A stretch of DNA of 52,308 bases from Mucilaginibacter sp. (GTDB lineage: Bacteria; Bacteroidota; Bacteroidia; Sphingobacteriales; Sphingobacteriaceae). This document shows positions 14,700-23,194 of this stretch, piece after piece. The position numbers were made by a program, and so were the translations under genes. The stretch is from assembly GCA_028288025.1 (NCBI GenBank), contig JAQBOM010000035.1, positions 1-52,308 on the forward strand, in the 5' to 3' direction. How positions within the stretch are numbered: the first letter of the stretch is position 1; each line of letters begins with the position of its first letter. The notes beneath the pieces are model-generated. The model did no database searches. It saw only the letters and a list, made by a program, of their open reading frames with translations, and was not told the origin of the DNA.

Positions 14700-16412
14700 T
14701 CAATGCGAATCCCTCAACACCTCGCTGCCCGACGCGCCTTTTAAAAAATCCATATCGGCACCCAAATGCGCCTGCTCAACATGAGTTTGGTACAGCCACA
14801 CATAGCCACGGTTGCTTAAGTTTGTATGTGTTGCCAACCGACTTTTTCGTTCGGCAATTTCGACGTCGGATAATTCAACATGCAGTAATCCGGCGGCTAC
14901 GTCCAGTTTAATAATATCGCCATTTTCCACAATGGCCAAAGTACCGCCAACCGCCGCTTCCGGCGAAACGTGCAATACCACCGTGCCAAATCCTGTGCCG
15001 CTCATTCGTCCGTCCGATATACGAACCATATCCGTTACACCCTTATCCAGCAGCTTTTTTGGTATCGACATATTGCCCACCTCCGGCATGCCGGGATAGC
15101 CCTTCGGGCCTACATTTTTTAATACCAGCACGCAGGTTTCATCCACTTCCAGGCTGGGGTCGTCGATCTTTGCTTTATAATCTTCAATATTTTCAAATAC
15201 AACTGCCCGGCCGGTATGCGTCATCAGCGCCGGGGTTGCCGCCGAAGGTTTTACCACTGCACCGTTTTCACTGAGATTCCCCTTCACCACCATTATACCC
15301 GCAACTGGATTAAACGGCTTGTCCATAGTGGCAATCATCTCCCGGTTAAAGCATTCGCTTTTGATATAGTTTTCAGCAATGGACTTTCCGCTCACCGTTA
15401 TGCTGTCGCGATGCAGCACTTTATCCAGTTCCTTCATTAGCGCAGGCAGGCCGCCGGCATAGTAAAAATCTTCCATAAAGTACTTGCCCGATGGTTGCAG
15501 GTTGGCTAATAATGGAATATTGTTCACATTATTAAAATCATTCATAGTCAGATCAACACCAATACGGGCCGCTATCGCCAGCAGGTGTATCACAAAATTG
15601 GTTGAGCCACCGATAGCGGCGTTAACGGTTATGGCATTTTCAAATGCCTGGCGGGTAAGTATATCTGAGAGGTGCAGGTCTTCCCGCACCATATCCACTA
15701 TCCGGCTGCCTGAAAGATGCGCCAAAACTTTACGGCGTGAATCAGCAGCAGGTATGGCGGCATTTTCGGGAAGTGTTAACCCCAATGATTCTACCATACA
15801 AGCCATTGTAGATGCTGTACCCATTACCGCGCAATGGCCCCGGCTGCGCAGCATGCAGGCTTCGGCGGTAAAAAGCTCCTCGTCGGTCATTTTCCCGGCA
15901 CGGTGGGCCTCCGAAAAACGCCATACGTCAGATGTGCTGATGTCGTGCCCCCGGTATTTGCCGGTAAGCATCGGCCCGCCCGATACAACAATGGTGGGTA
16001 TATTTACACTGCAGGCGCCCATTACCAGCGCCGGTGTGGTTTTATCGCAGCCGCAAAGCAGTACCACGCCATCGATAGGGTTGGCGCGGATAGATTCCTC
16101 CACGTCCATGCTTACCAGGTTGCGGTACAGCATGGCGGTCGGTTTTATTAATGTCTCACCCAGCGACATTACCGGGAACTCCACCGGGAAACCGCCTGCT
16201 TCATACACACCGTGTTTTACCGATTCAGCCAGTTCCCTGAAATGGGCGTTGCAGGGCGTTAGCTCCGACCATGTGTTGCATATACCGATAACCGGTTTTC
16301 CCTGCAATTCATGCGCGGGAATGCCCTGGTTTTTCATCCAGGCGCGGTATATAAAACCATCCTTACCTTTTTTTCCAAACCATTGCTGGCTCCGCAACTG
16401 CTCTTTATCCAT
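14700..16412 (-). CDS. IlvD/Edd-family sugar-acid dehydratase
   Basis: A 570-residue Fe-S dehydratase of the IlvD/Edd family. Cluster and metal residues are seen in GICNTWSELTPCN (about 43-55), LLCGCDKTTPA and SRGHCAVMGTAS; GGSTNFVIHLLA and the C-terminal SDGRMSGTGFGTVVLHVSPEA are family hallmarks. Length and the GICNTWSELTPCNAHFRELA form favour the sugar-acid branch (arabonate, xylonate or fuconate type) over dihydroxy-acid dehydratase of branched amino acid synthesis. The linked SDR gene supports a non-phosphorylating sugar oxidation route that yields a 2-keto-3-deoxy acid. No aldolase is present in the window. Confidence 0.87.
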   Translation of the reverse strand: MDKEQLRSQQWFGKKGKDGFIYRAWMKNQGIPAHELQGKPVIGICNTWSELTPCNAHFRELAESVKHGVYEAGGFPVEFPVMSLGETLIKPTAMLYRNLVSMDVEESIRANPIDGVVLLCGCDKTTPALVMGACSVNIPTIVVSGGPMLTGKYRGHDISTSDVWRFSEAHRAGKMTDEELFTAEACMLRSRGHCAVMGTASTMACMVESLGLTLPENAAIPAADSRRKVLAHLSGSRIVDMVREDLHLSDILTRQAFENAITVNAAIGGSTNFVIHLLAIAARIGVDLTMNDFNNVNNIPLLANLQPSGKYFMEDFYYAGGLPALMKELDKVLHRDSITVSGKSIAENYIKSECFNREMIATMDKPFNPVAGIMVVKGNLSENGAVVKPSAATPALMTHTGRAVVFENIEDYKAKIDDPSLEVDETCVLVLKNVGPKGYPGMPEVGNMSIPKKLLDKGVTDMVRISDGRMSGTGFGTVVLHVSPEAAVGGTLAIVENGDIIKLDVAAGLLHVELSDVEIAERKSRLATHTNLSNRGYVWLYQTHVEQAHLGADMDFLKGASGSEVLRDSH

Positions 16413-16439
16413 CTGATCAAAAATTAATCAATATTATTG

Positions 16440-16509
16440 AATTATTTCGGATGTCGGATGTTCGATTTCGGATTTGTTTTTATATCGGCGGTTTAAATTG
16501 ATATATTTC
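16440..16509 (+). promoter_or_regulatory. Divergent gap with word repeat and ThuA-gene -7 box
   Basis: Three direct CGGAT-type words (about 16448-16478) precede TATATTTC (16502-16509), a -7-like box ending three bases before the ATG at 16513. Confidence 0.45.
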
Positions 16510-16512
16510 GGC

Positions 16513-17292
16513 ATGAAGAAAATAATCGGCCTGGTGTTTATTCTTGCGGTTGCTTTGTTCGGTAGCCCCTTCTGTTTGCGGGCGGAGCAAAAGTCGCCGC
16601 GCTTTCACGTCGTCGTGCTTTATGAAAATGGCGGGCACCATATCGAATATTCAAAAGTTGCCCGCGTGTGGCTGGATAAGCTGGCAACCGACAGCAGTTT
16701 TTCTATCGATTACATTCAAAATACCGATTTGATCGATGAGGCCTTTTTGAGTAAATATCAATTATTCATTCAACTGGATTACCCGCCTTACGGCTGGAAA
16801 GAAAAAGCGGTTGTTGCTTTCAAGGATTATATAATACGGGGCAAAGGCGGCTGGGTAGGTTTTCATCATGCAACACTGCTCGGCGAGTTTGACGGTTACC
16901 CGATGTGGAACTGGTTCTCGGGGTTTATGGGGAACATCGTCTATAAGAACTATATCCCTGGATTTGCGAAAGCAACGGTAAATGTCGAAGATGCCGGTCA
17001 TCCTGTGATGAAGGGTGTGCCTTCATCATTCACGGTGGAAAAAGAAGAATGGTACACGTACAATAAAAGCCCGCGCCCGAATGTGCATGTTATTGCCAGT
17101 GTGGATGAGTCAACTTATCAACCGGGTTCGGGTATTAAAATGGGTGACCACCCTGTAATATGGATCAACCCTAACTATCCCGCAAGGAACATCTATATTT
17201 TCATGGGACATTCGCCGGTGTTGTTCAACAGCGGGGTGTATCAAACGATTTTCCGGAACGCTATTTTCTGGGCGGCCGGGAGAAAGTCCTGA
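16513..17292 (+). CDS. ThuA-like domain protein, exported
   Basis: A 259-residue protein with an N-terminal signal peptide (KKIIGLVFILAVALFGSPF) and a ThuA domain, a glutamine amidotransferase-like fold named after trehalose utilisation. Characteristic segments are VVVLYENGGHHIEYSK, FIQLDYPPYGWKE, GGWVGFHHATL and the closing YIFMGHSPVLFNSGVYQTIFRNAIFWA. Members accompany sugar-degrading enzymes in Bacteroidota, but the reaction is not settled. I start at 16513 because the signal peptide and a -7 box fit; the in-frame ATG at 16474 adds 13 unrelated residues and lies in repeat DNA. It is divergent from the dehydratase operon. Confidence 0.82.
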   Translation: MKKIIGLVFILAVALFGSPFCLRAEQKSPRFHVVVLYENGGHHIEYSKVARVWLDKLATDSSFSIDYIQNTDLIDEAFLSKYQLFIQLDYPPYGWKEKAVVAFKDYIIRGKGGWVGFHHATLLGEFDGYPMWNWFSGFMGNIVYKNYIPGFAKATVNVEDAGHPVMKGVPSSFTVEKEEWYTYNKSPRPNVHVIASVDESTYQPGSGIKMGDHPVIWINPNYPARNIYIFMGHSPVLFNSGVYQTIFRNAIFWAAGRKS

Positions 17293-17334
17293 GTCGATAG
17301 TCTTTAGTCAAAAGTCAAAATTACTGCGGTGCAT

Positions 17335-17365
17335 TAATTAAACCTCCCTAAGGGAGGTTTAATTA
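17335..17365. terminator. Palindromic bidirectional terminator
   Basis: A 15-bp perfect stem (17335-17349 with 17351-17365) around a single base, A+T at the base and G+C at the tip. It separates the ThuA-like gene from the convergent membrane-peptide operon and fits a two-way terminator. Confidence 0.65.
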
Positions 17366-17407
17366 GCAAATATTATTTCTTAAAATCTGTGAAAGGCGAA
17401 CAGTATC

Positions 17408-17608
17408 TCAGATTTTTGATACGCGGTTTTTGTTATTAATATATATAATATATAAAACCACAAAAATCACATAGTTAACGAGTCCTATTTTTATTAAAAA
17501 GTGCGCTGTTACCAGATTATAATGTTCAATAAATAAAAATAGTCCCAAACTTGTTAATACAATACCACCTATTAAAGCGGAATAAAGTTTGAATTTTATC
17601 GTTCTCAT
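17408..17608 (-). CDS. 66-residue two-helix membrane protein
   Basis: A small membrane protein of 66 residues, no recognised family. It starts MRTIKFKLYSALIGG and has two hydrophobic helices (about 8-27 and 40-60) joined by EHYNLVTAHFLIKIG, ending in a basic tail (NNKNRVSKI). I start it at 17608: the frame is open further upstream but that part runs across the neighbouring peptide gene in another frame and encodes a Cys-rich unnatural stretch. It begins 11 bases after the 38-residue peptide gene, so the two form an operon. Size and layout resemble bacteriocin immunity proteins, but that is only a guess. Confidence 0.6.
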   Translation of the reverse strand: MRTIKFKLYSALIGGIVLTSLGLFLFIEHYNLVTAHFLIKIGLVNYVIFVVLYIIYINNKNRVSKI

Positions 17609-17619
17609 GTTGATATAAA

Positions 17620-17736
17620 TTATGAATGAAAAGCACAAGCCGCAGAAATCACAACCAGGCAACCTGCCCATTCTGCAGCACAACCAAATGGAGCAGCAAA
17701 AGAAGTTAATCTGAAAATTTTGTTTGAGGTTTTCAT
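17620..17736 (-). CDS. 38-residue Cys-containing peptide
   Basis: A short frame of 38 codons plus stop. The product begins MKTSNKIFRL (basic leader-like part), continues TSFAAPFGCAAEWAGC and ends in a hydrophobic stretch with a third Cys and a final AFHS. The three cysteines are residues 19, 25 and 34. It is followed after 11 bases by the two-helix membrane protein. I know no named family. The basic start, small residues, Cys spacing and the membrane partner fit a secreted or modified peptide with an immunity or export partner. There is no modification enzyme next to it. Alternative: a small membrane-anchored or chance peptide. Confidence 0.45.
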   Translation of the reverse strand: MKTSNKIFRLTSFAAPFGCAAEWAGCLVVISAACAFHS

Positions 17737-17834
17737 CTTTTCAATTATTAATAAGATTTAAGTTACTTATGAAGTTATGAAATTAAATTCAACAAACAAA
17801 TTTCACTTTTAAAACAAAAAGTGATAAATAAGCC

Positions 17835-17866
17835 TTGTAGAAACGCAATGCATTGCGTCTCTACAA
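17835..17866. repeat. Dispersed palindrome overlapping the permease stop
   Basis: A 32-bp palindrome, arms of 16 bp with one mismatch (TTGTAGAAACGCAATG and CATTGCGTCTCTACAA). Palindromes with this GACGCAATGCATTGCGTC core recur in Bacteroidota genomes as far as I recall. The right end supplies the last Leu codon and TAG stop of the leftward permease gene ending at 17861. Confidence 0.75.
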
Positions 17867-19192
17867 TATCCCTGTTTTGTGATACGGTTTTCTCCAAACA
17901 ATCAATCGCCATACCAGCTCGGCGGTGGCCAGTATAACCACTGCAAAAACCGCGGCCCACACTGCCTGCCCTGTTGAATAAAAAGCTCCGGCAAGGGCAA
18001 CAAGATATACACTTGCCGGTAAAGCAAGCGCCACGCAGAGACCGGGAACACCTAACGGGATTTTAAATGGCCGATGCGTTTCGGGAGAGCTCACCCGGAG
18101 TTTTATTAATGAGATATATTCGAGCGAAAGGCCCGCGCCATAAACTGTAACATCAATAATGAGCAAGTCGGCGAAGGGCCAAAATATCATCAGGCTAACT
18201 ACAAGCGAGCAAACGATGATGGATACATAAGGTGTTTGAAACCTTGAATGCAGGCTGTTGAGCTTTTGGGGTAACAGGTCGTCATCAGCCATAACCTTTG
18301 GGACACGCGATACGGAAAGCAGTACGGCCGCATATATCCCCAGGCTGCTTGCCATTCCCGCGAAAGCGATCAACCCGCCCAGCCATTGGCCGCTTACGAG
18401 CGTACCCACTGCCGGAAAGCCTTTGTCCTTTAAAACCCCGGCGTCTATTCCTGATTGCTGGGCGACCAGGATAATTAGAAAATAAAGCACGACGACCAGC
18501 GCAAACGATGTGAAAATGGAGACGAGGTACGAACGCACCGGTTTTTCGACCTCCCCGGCATAAGTGGTTACATTATCCCAGCCCAGGCAGTTCCACATCA
18601 CTGTATATAAAGCCATGCCCAGGGCAGGGAACGGCATACCTTTTAAAGAAGGCGATGCGATAACGATGTGACCAGCGTGATGATAAAAAAACAACACAAA
18701 CAACAGGATGAAGGGCGTTAACACTACCGCGCCTAAGATGAGCGACGTTCTCCCCACCGGCACAATGCCTAAAATATTTAACCCGGCAGATGCCCATATC
18801 ACACACAGGCAGATCGGGATGCGGTAATCCATTAACGCCGGGAAAAAGAATGAGGCGTACAGCACAAATAACCCGGGATATATGGCCAGGTCGACGAAGG
18901 TATACAGCCAGGTCCACCAGCCTTCGTAAAAACCCCATCGGGTCCCTAAGGCATGTTTCACCCATTTATAATATCCGCCGTTGACGGGCATCATGCTGTT
19001 AAGTTCCAATACCGTAAAAATGGCAGGCACATCCCATAACAATGGCGTCACCAATAAAAGCAGCAGTGCTCCATGCTGCCCGGCGTATGCTATTAATGGC
19101 TCCAGCCCATACGGACCGCCGGACACGGTAAAGAAAATAACGGCGACGAGCTGAACGGGCCGGATCTTTCGTATTGACGCTGGTAATGACAC
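17861..19192 (-). CDS. APC-family amino acid/polyamine permease
   Basis: A 443-residue inner membrane transporter with about 12 helices, of the amino acid-polyamine-organocation superfamily. VAVIFFTVSGGPYGLEPLIAYAG corresponds to the broken first helix of the LeuT-like fold; MPVNGGYYKWVKHALG and WNCLGWDNVTTYAGEVEKPVRS are further family blocks. The form resembles PUT/RMV1-type polyamine or amino acid carriers. It probably starts at a GTG (19192), as no in-frame ATG exists nearby; a TATATTTT box ends a few bases before it. The substrate cannot be read from the sequence. Its stop codon comes from a dispersed palindrome, so the natural C terminus may have been altered. Confidence 0.83.
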   Translation of the reverse strand: MSLPASIRKIRPVQLVAVIFFTVSGGPYGLEPLIAYAGQHGALLLLLVTPLLWDVPAIFTVLELNSMMPVNGGYYKWVKHALGTRWGFYEGWWTWLYTFVDLAIYPGLFVLYASFFFPALMDYRIPICLCVIWASAGLNILGIVPVGRTSLILGAVVLTPFILLFVLFFYHHAGHIVIASPSLKGMPFPALGMALYTVMWNCLGWDNVTTYAGEVEKPVRSYLVSIFTSFALVVVLYFLIILVAQQSGIDAGVLKDKGFPAVGTLVSGQWLGGLIAFAGMASSLGIYAAVLLSVSRVPKVMADDDLLPQKLNSLHSRFQTPYVSIIVCSLVVSLMIFWPFADLLIIDVTVYGAGLSLEYISLIKLRVSSPETHRPFKIPLGVPGLCVALALPASVYLVALAGAFYSTGQAVWAAVFAVVILATAELVWRLIVWRKPYHKTGIL

Positions 19193-19456
19193 GCCATAAA
19201 AATATAGTTTTATGGAATTTATTTGCCTGTTTATTTAACACCGATGCCTTTCAGCTGTTTAAATACGGCAAATCATTGATATTTTTCTTGCAAATGGCCG
19301 GCAAATTATTGTAACTTTAGTAAACCAATTGGTTCTAATTAAGATAAAAATCATATTAACGAGTGGTTAACCCAGTATTAATTTTATCTCGCAGAAGGTA
19401 AAATCGAAAGCAAATTTGTAGTTTTGTATTTTGTAATGTCCTAATTAAGTGATCGA

Positions 19457-20503
19457 ATGAGGAGAAAGATATTGTTTATAACCGGTTCAATGAACCAGAC
19501 TTCTCAGATGTTCCAGATATCAAAACACCTGGAAAATTATGATTGCTGGTTTAGCCAGGTATACCCCAATTCGGCTTTTCTTGATGCTATTTTAAAGTAC
19601 ACTCCCTTTGTGAACGGCACCCCCATGACAGACCGTTACCGGACCAAAGCCGAAAATTATTTGGTGCAGCATGGCTTGCAAATTGATTACAGGGGCTGTA
19701 AAAACCAGTACGACCTGGTTGTTTATTGCAGCGACATGGTTATAGATAGCAGGTTTAGGCAAACTAAAACTGTGTGGGTGCAGGAAGGAATGGTTGATAA
19801 ACGCACTTTGCTGACCGATGCCGTAAAAATGCTTGGCATACCGCCTTACTTCACCGCCGACACCTCGTTAAACGGGTGTACCAATATTTGCGATATTTAT
19901 TGCACCGCATCCGAAGGGTATAAAAATTATTTTTCAAAACACGGCACCAACCCGGCCAAATTGATCGTAACCGGGATACCGAATTACGACAATGACCGCC
20001 AGTTCCTGGATAACGATTTTCCGCATCGTAATTATGTGATGGTGGCAACTACTGACATGCGCGAGACCTACCGGTTTGAGAACAGGCCGGCATTTATTAA
20101 ACGGGCTGTAGAAATTGCCGCAGGGCGCCAGTTGCTGTTTAAATTACATCCCAACGAAAAAGTTGAACGTGCTACGGCCGAGATACGCAAATATGCGCCT
20201 GCTGACGCATTGATTTACCACACCGGAAATACCAGCCAGATGATAGCCAACTGCTGTGAGCTGATCACACAATATTCAACAGTCGTATATACCGGCATCG
20301 CGTTGGGTAAAAAAGTGCACTCCTATTTTGATATTGACGAGCTAAAACGCCTCGCGCCTATTCAAAACGGCGGCGTTTCAGCTAAAAATATCGCCCAGGT
20401 ATGCAGCAGCTATATTGAGTTTAATGGGGAAAAAGAAGATTTTCTCGCTCAATTTAAATTTCAACCCCATACCGAAAAGTATCCTGCAGTGCAATATGCC
20501 TAA
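19457..20503 (+). CDS. HP-motif glycosyltransferase-like protein
   Basis: A 348-residue cytoplasmic protein, first gene of the ulosonate cluster. Its halves look like a GT-B fold: RRKILFITGSMNQTSQMFQI opens the first Rossmann-like domain, and the second has LLFKLHPNEK (His231-Pro232) and ELITQYSTVVYTGIALGKKV (Ser274-Thr275). An HP motif plus a Ser/Thr pair is the catalytic pattern of bacterial polysialyltransferases and Kdo transferases (KpsC/S) and also occurs in CDP-glycerol glycerophosphotransferases. With a CMP-sugar pathway next to it, transfer of a CMP-activated ulosonic acid is a reasonable inference. Spacing to the next gene is 22 bases. Confidence 0.6.
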   Translation: MRRKILFITGSMNQTSQMFQISKHLENYDCWFSQVYPNSAFLDAILKYTPFVNGTPMTDRYRTKAENYLVQHGLQIDYRGCKNQYDLVVYCSDMVIDSRFRQTKTVWVQEGMVDKRTLLTDAVKMLGIPPYFTADTSLNGCTNICDIYCTASEGYKNYFSKHGTNPAKLIVTGIPNYDNDRQFLDNDFPHRNYVMVATTDMRETYRFENRPAFIKRAVEIAAGRQLLFKLHPNEKVERATAEIRKYAPADALIYHTGNTSQMIANCCELITQYSTVVYTGIALGKKVHSYFDIDELKRLAPIQNGGVSAKNIAQVCSSYIEFNGEKEDFLAQFKFQPHTEKYPAVQYA

Positions 20504-20525
20504 CGGGGTTGAAGAACAAGGAAGC

Positions 20526-21335
20526 ATGGTAAAGAAAACAGTTATAGTGGTACAGGCCAGGATGTCGTCGAGCCGTTTGCCGGGAAAGGTCATGCTGCCC
20601 ATTTTGGATAAGACGCTGCTATACCGGATGATCGAACGCCTGCGCATGATCCGTAACGAAGCACAGATAATTATTGTCACATCACAGGAAAGTGCCGACG
20701 ATATGATCGAACAGGAAGCTTCAGCAATGAATGTTGACTGTTTCCGGGGTAGCCTCAATAACCTGCTCGACAGGCATTACCAGGCTGCAAAGCAAGCCGG
20801 CGCGTCCATTGTGCTTAAGATCCCTTCTGACTGCCCGCTTATTGATCCTGCCATTATTGATGAGGTGTTGGATGTTTATTTCGCCGATCCAGGCAAATAC
20901 GACTATATCAGCAACCTGCACCCTGCAACGTTCCCGGATGGAAACGATGTAGAAATAATGACCATGGATTGTCTCGAAAAAACATGGCGTGAAGCCAAAC
21001 GTCCATTGGAGATGGAGCACACTACGCCCTACATCTGGGAAAATCAGGATAAATTCAGAATCGCTAACGTAATTTGGAACACGGGGAAGGATTATTCTAT
21101 GTCGCACCGTTTTACCATAGATTACGAGGAAGATTATCAATTTATAAAGCGCGTGTTTGAAGAATTATACCCTGCCAATCCGGCCTTTACCTGTTCCGAT
21201 ATTTTGAATCTGCTGAACGAAAAACCCGATATCTACAACATTAATGCGCAGTATGCGGGCGTAAACTGGTACCGCAACCACCTGGACGAATTGAAAACGA
21301 TCTCATCCGGGCAAACAAAATTGACCTTAGGGTGA
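20526..21335 (+). CDS. SpsF-type cytidylyltransferase
   Basis: A 269-residue nucleotidyltransferase of the SpsF/NeuA-like (CMP-acid sugar synthetase) class. TVIVVQARMSSSRLPGKVML is the nucleotide loop at the start; VLKIPSDCPLIDPAIIDEV is the metal-binding segment and EMEHTTPYIWEN a family block. It would activate an ulosonic acid with CTP. I start at ATG 20526 (MVKKTV); an in-frame ATG at 20496 (MPNGVEEQGSM) would overlap the previous stop and is possible. The role is set by the company of a NeuB-type synthase 5 kb downstream. Confidence 0.8.
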   Translation: MVKKTVIVVQARMSSSRLPGKVMLPILDKTLLYRMIERLRMIRNEAQIIIVTSQESADDMIEQEASAMNVDCFRGSLNNLLDRHYQAAKQAGASIVLKIPSDCPLIDPAIIDEVLDVYFADPGKYDYISNLHPATFPDGNDVEIMTMDCLEKTWREAKRPLEMEHTTPYIWENQDKFRIANVIWNTGKDYSMSHRFTIDYEEDYQFIKRVFEELYPANPAFTCSDILNLLNEKPDIYNINAQYAGVNWYRNHLDELKTISSGQTKLTLG

Positions 21336-21372
21336 AAAAGTCAACAAGACTAATAACTATAATTGTACCCAA

Positions 21373-22236
21373 ATGCAAAATATAAAAACAGAACCGGGCA
21401 AACTTGAAGCGACAGCTTTAAAAGTGAGGGAGCATATTATAAGAATGTCGACCGATGGGGGTTGCTTCGTTGGCGCATCGCTTTCGGCTGCCGACTTGAT
21501 TGTTTACCTGTACTCGGAATTCTTAAATATCAACAAAAATAACCTCGACGACCCTAACCGCGATTACCTGTTCCTTTCAAAAGGGCACGATGTACCTGCG
21601 TTGTACGGCACATTCGCCGAACTGGGCTTGTTGGAAAGAGATAGGTTAAAAAACCACTTATCTGTTGATGACCATATTTACTGGCACCCCAATACCCATA
21701 TCCCGGGCATCGAGTTTCATTCGGGTTCGCTGGGGCATTTGCCATCGGTGGCTTTGGGTGTGGCTATAGACATCAAAATAAAAGGCGGCACCAATAAGGT
21801 CATTTGCATAATGGGCGATGGCGAGCTTAACGAAGGCACCTGCTGGGAAGCAGTATTGGTTGCCAGCGCCTACAAATTAGATAACTTAATTTTCGTTATA
21901 GACCGCAACCAGTTCCAGGCCAATATGGCTACCGAGGACCTGATACCCCTTGAGCCCTTGCATGATAAGTTTACAGCATTCGGCGCAGCGGTAAAACGCA
22001 TCAACGGGCATAGCTTTGAGGCTTTGCACGAAGCGTTTTCAGCTTATCCTTTTGAAACAGGCAAACTGAATGTGGTTATTGCCGATACTGTTCGCGGTAA
22101 AGGATTGCCCAGCATTGAGCGCCGGGCCGACAGGTGGTTTTGCAATTTCAATTCCACCGAAGTGGAAGACCTGCTGAAAGAATTGCATGGCGAACACATA
22201 ACTCAATTAACATCAGAAACATTAGTGGTCAGATAA
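21373..22236 (+). CDS. Transketolase, N-terminal (ThDP-binding) subunit
   Basis: A 287-residue N-terminal half of a split transketolase. It shows LFLSKGHDVPALYG, HSGSLGHLPSVALG and the thiamin diphosphate motif IMGDGELNEGTCWEA followed by Asn in FVIDRNQFQ. With the next gene it would move a two-carbon unit between sugars. Split transketolases outside central metabolism are seen in special sugar pathways. The partner starts one base after the stop, so translation is tightly linked. Its place between a cytidylyltransferase and an aminotransferase says it makes a precursor for the surface sugar rather than serving the pentose phosphate pathway. Confidence 0.88.
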   Translation: MQNIKTEPGKLEATALKVREHIIRMSTDGGCFVGASLSAADLIVYLYSEFLNINKNNLDDPNRDYLFLSKGHDVPALYGTFAELGLLERDRLKNHLSVDDHIYWHPNTHIPGIEFHSGSLGHLPSVALGVAIDIKIKGGTNKVICIMGDGELNEGTCWEAVLVASAYKLDNLIFVIDRNQFQANMATEDLIPLEPLHDKFTAFGAAVKRINGHSFEALHEAFSAYPFETGKLNVVIADTVRGKGLPSIERRADRWFCNFNSTEVEDLLKELHGEHITQLTSETLVVR

Positions 22237-22237
22237 C

Positions 22238-23176
22238 ATGTCATACGAAGAATTATTAACCCAGACCGCTTTGTCCGACGAACGATTTATCGTGATGACG
22301 GCGGAGAACCGCGCACTGGTGCGGAATATTCCGGCCAAATTAGGCAACCGCTTTATTGATACCGGTATTACCGAGCAAACCATGATCGGCGCAGCTGCCG
22401 GTCTCGCCTTACGTGGCCGGATACCGGTAGTACACGCGCTGGCTTCTTTTTTATCGATGCGGGCATTCGAATTTGTACGCACCGATGCCGGGATACCAAA
22501 CCTGCCGGTTAAACTCAGCAGCTTTATCCCGGGGTTTTTGTCTGACGGAAACGGCCCGACACACCAGGCCATTGAAGATATATCCTTGATGCGTGGCATC
22601 CCAAATATGACCGTATTCGCCCCGGCAGATGAACAGGACCTTGTTGAAATGCTGCCGCAAATATGGAACTGCCCTAATCCGTCGTATGTGCGTATAAACA
22701 CGAGGCCAACAAGCTATCAGCACAGCACCTTTGAGTGGGGGAAAGCTGAAGTGATTTCAGAAGGCGAAGATGTAACCATTTTAACCTACGGCCTGTTGTT
22801 TGAGCAGGCGCTGGTAGCTGTTGAAATGCTGAAGAACGAAGGCCTGTCCGTAGGTTTAATTAACATGCGCAGCCTTAAACCTGTCGACGAACAGGCTATC
22901 ATCCGGGCAACGCAAAGCAGCGGGTTAACCGTTACGCTGGAAGACCATTTCCTTACCGGCGGCCTGTATAGCATAGTTGCCGAGGTGCTATTGAAAAACC
23001 AGCTTACCGCAAAAGTGTTACCTTTGGCATTAAACGAAAAATGGTTCAAACCATCATTGTTGCCAAACGTACTCGAATATGAAGGCTTTACCGGCAAGCA
23101 AATAGCCGAAAAAATATTGGGTTACAAAACCCGTTCAATTCAACCGAAAATATCAGTTCCGCAATTTTCTGAGTAA
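22238..23176 (+). CDS. Transketolase, C-terminal subunit
   Basis: A 312-residue partner with the pyrimidine-binding and C-terminal transketolase domains. Visible blocks are MTAENRALVRNI, FIDTGITEQTMIGAAAGLAL (Glu that activates thiamin), GPTHQAIEDISLMR and DVTILTYGLLFEQALVA in the third domain. Together with the upstream half it rebuilds a complete enzyme of about 600 residues. It is followed after 18 bases by the aminotransferase gene. Confidence 0.88.
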   Translation: MSYEELLTQTALSDERFIVMTAENRALVRNIPAKLGNRFIDTGITEQTMIGAAAGLALRGRIPVVHALASFLSMRAFEFVRTDAGIPNLPVKLSSFIPGFLSDGNGPTHQAIEDISLMRGIPNMTVFAPADEQDLVEMLPQIWNCPNPSYVRINTRPTSYQHSTFEWGKAEVISEGEDVTILTYGLLFEQALVAVEMLKNEGLSVGLINMRSLKPVDEQAIIRATQSSGLTVTLEDHFLTGGLYSIVAEVLLKNQLTAKVLPLALNEKWFKPSLLPNVLEYEGFTGKQIAEKILGYKTRSIQPKISVPQFSE

Positions 23177-23194
23177 TATAAAATACCGATTACC

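Noticed and set aside
15484..16416. Long rightward open frame of 310 codons opposite the dehydratase gene
   Set aside because: It is the antisense shadow of a well-conserved IlvD/Edd protein and has no family resemblance of its own.
17609..17683. N-terminal extension of the two-helix membrane protein (MCCRMGRL...)
   Set aside because: It overlaps the 38-residue peptide gene in another frame and ends at a better internal Met start.
21373..23176. Pentose phosphate pathway transketolase
   Set aside because: Sequence alone would allow it, but the split form within a CMP-ulosonate cluster argues for a dedicated role.
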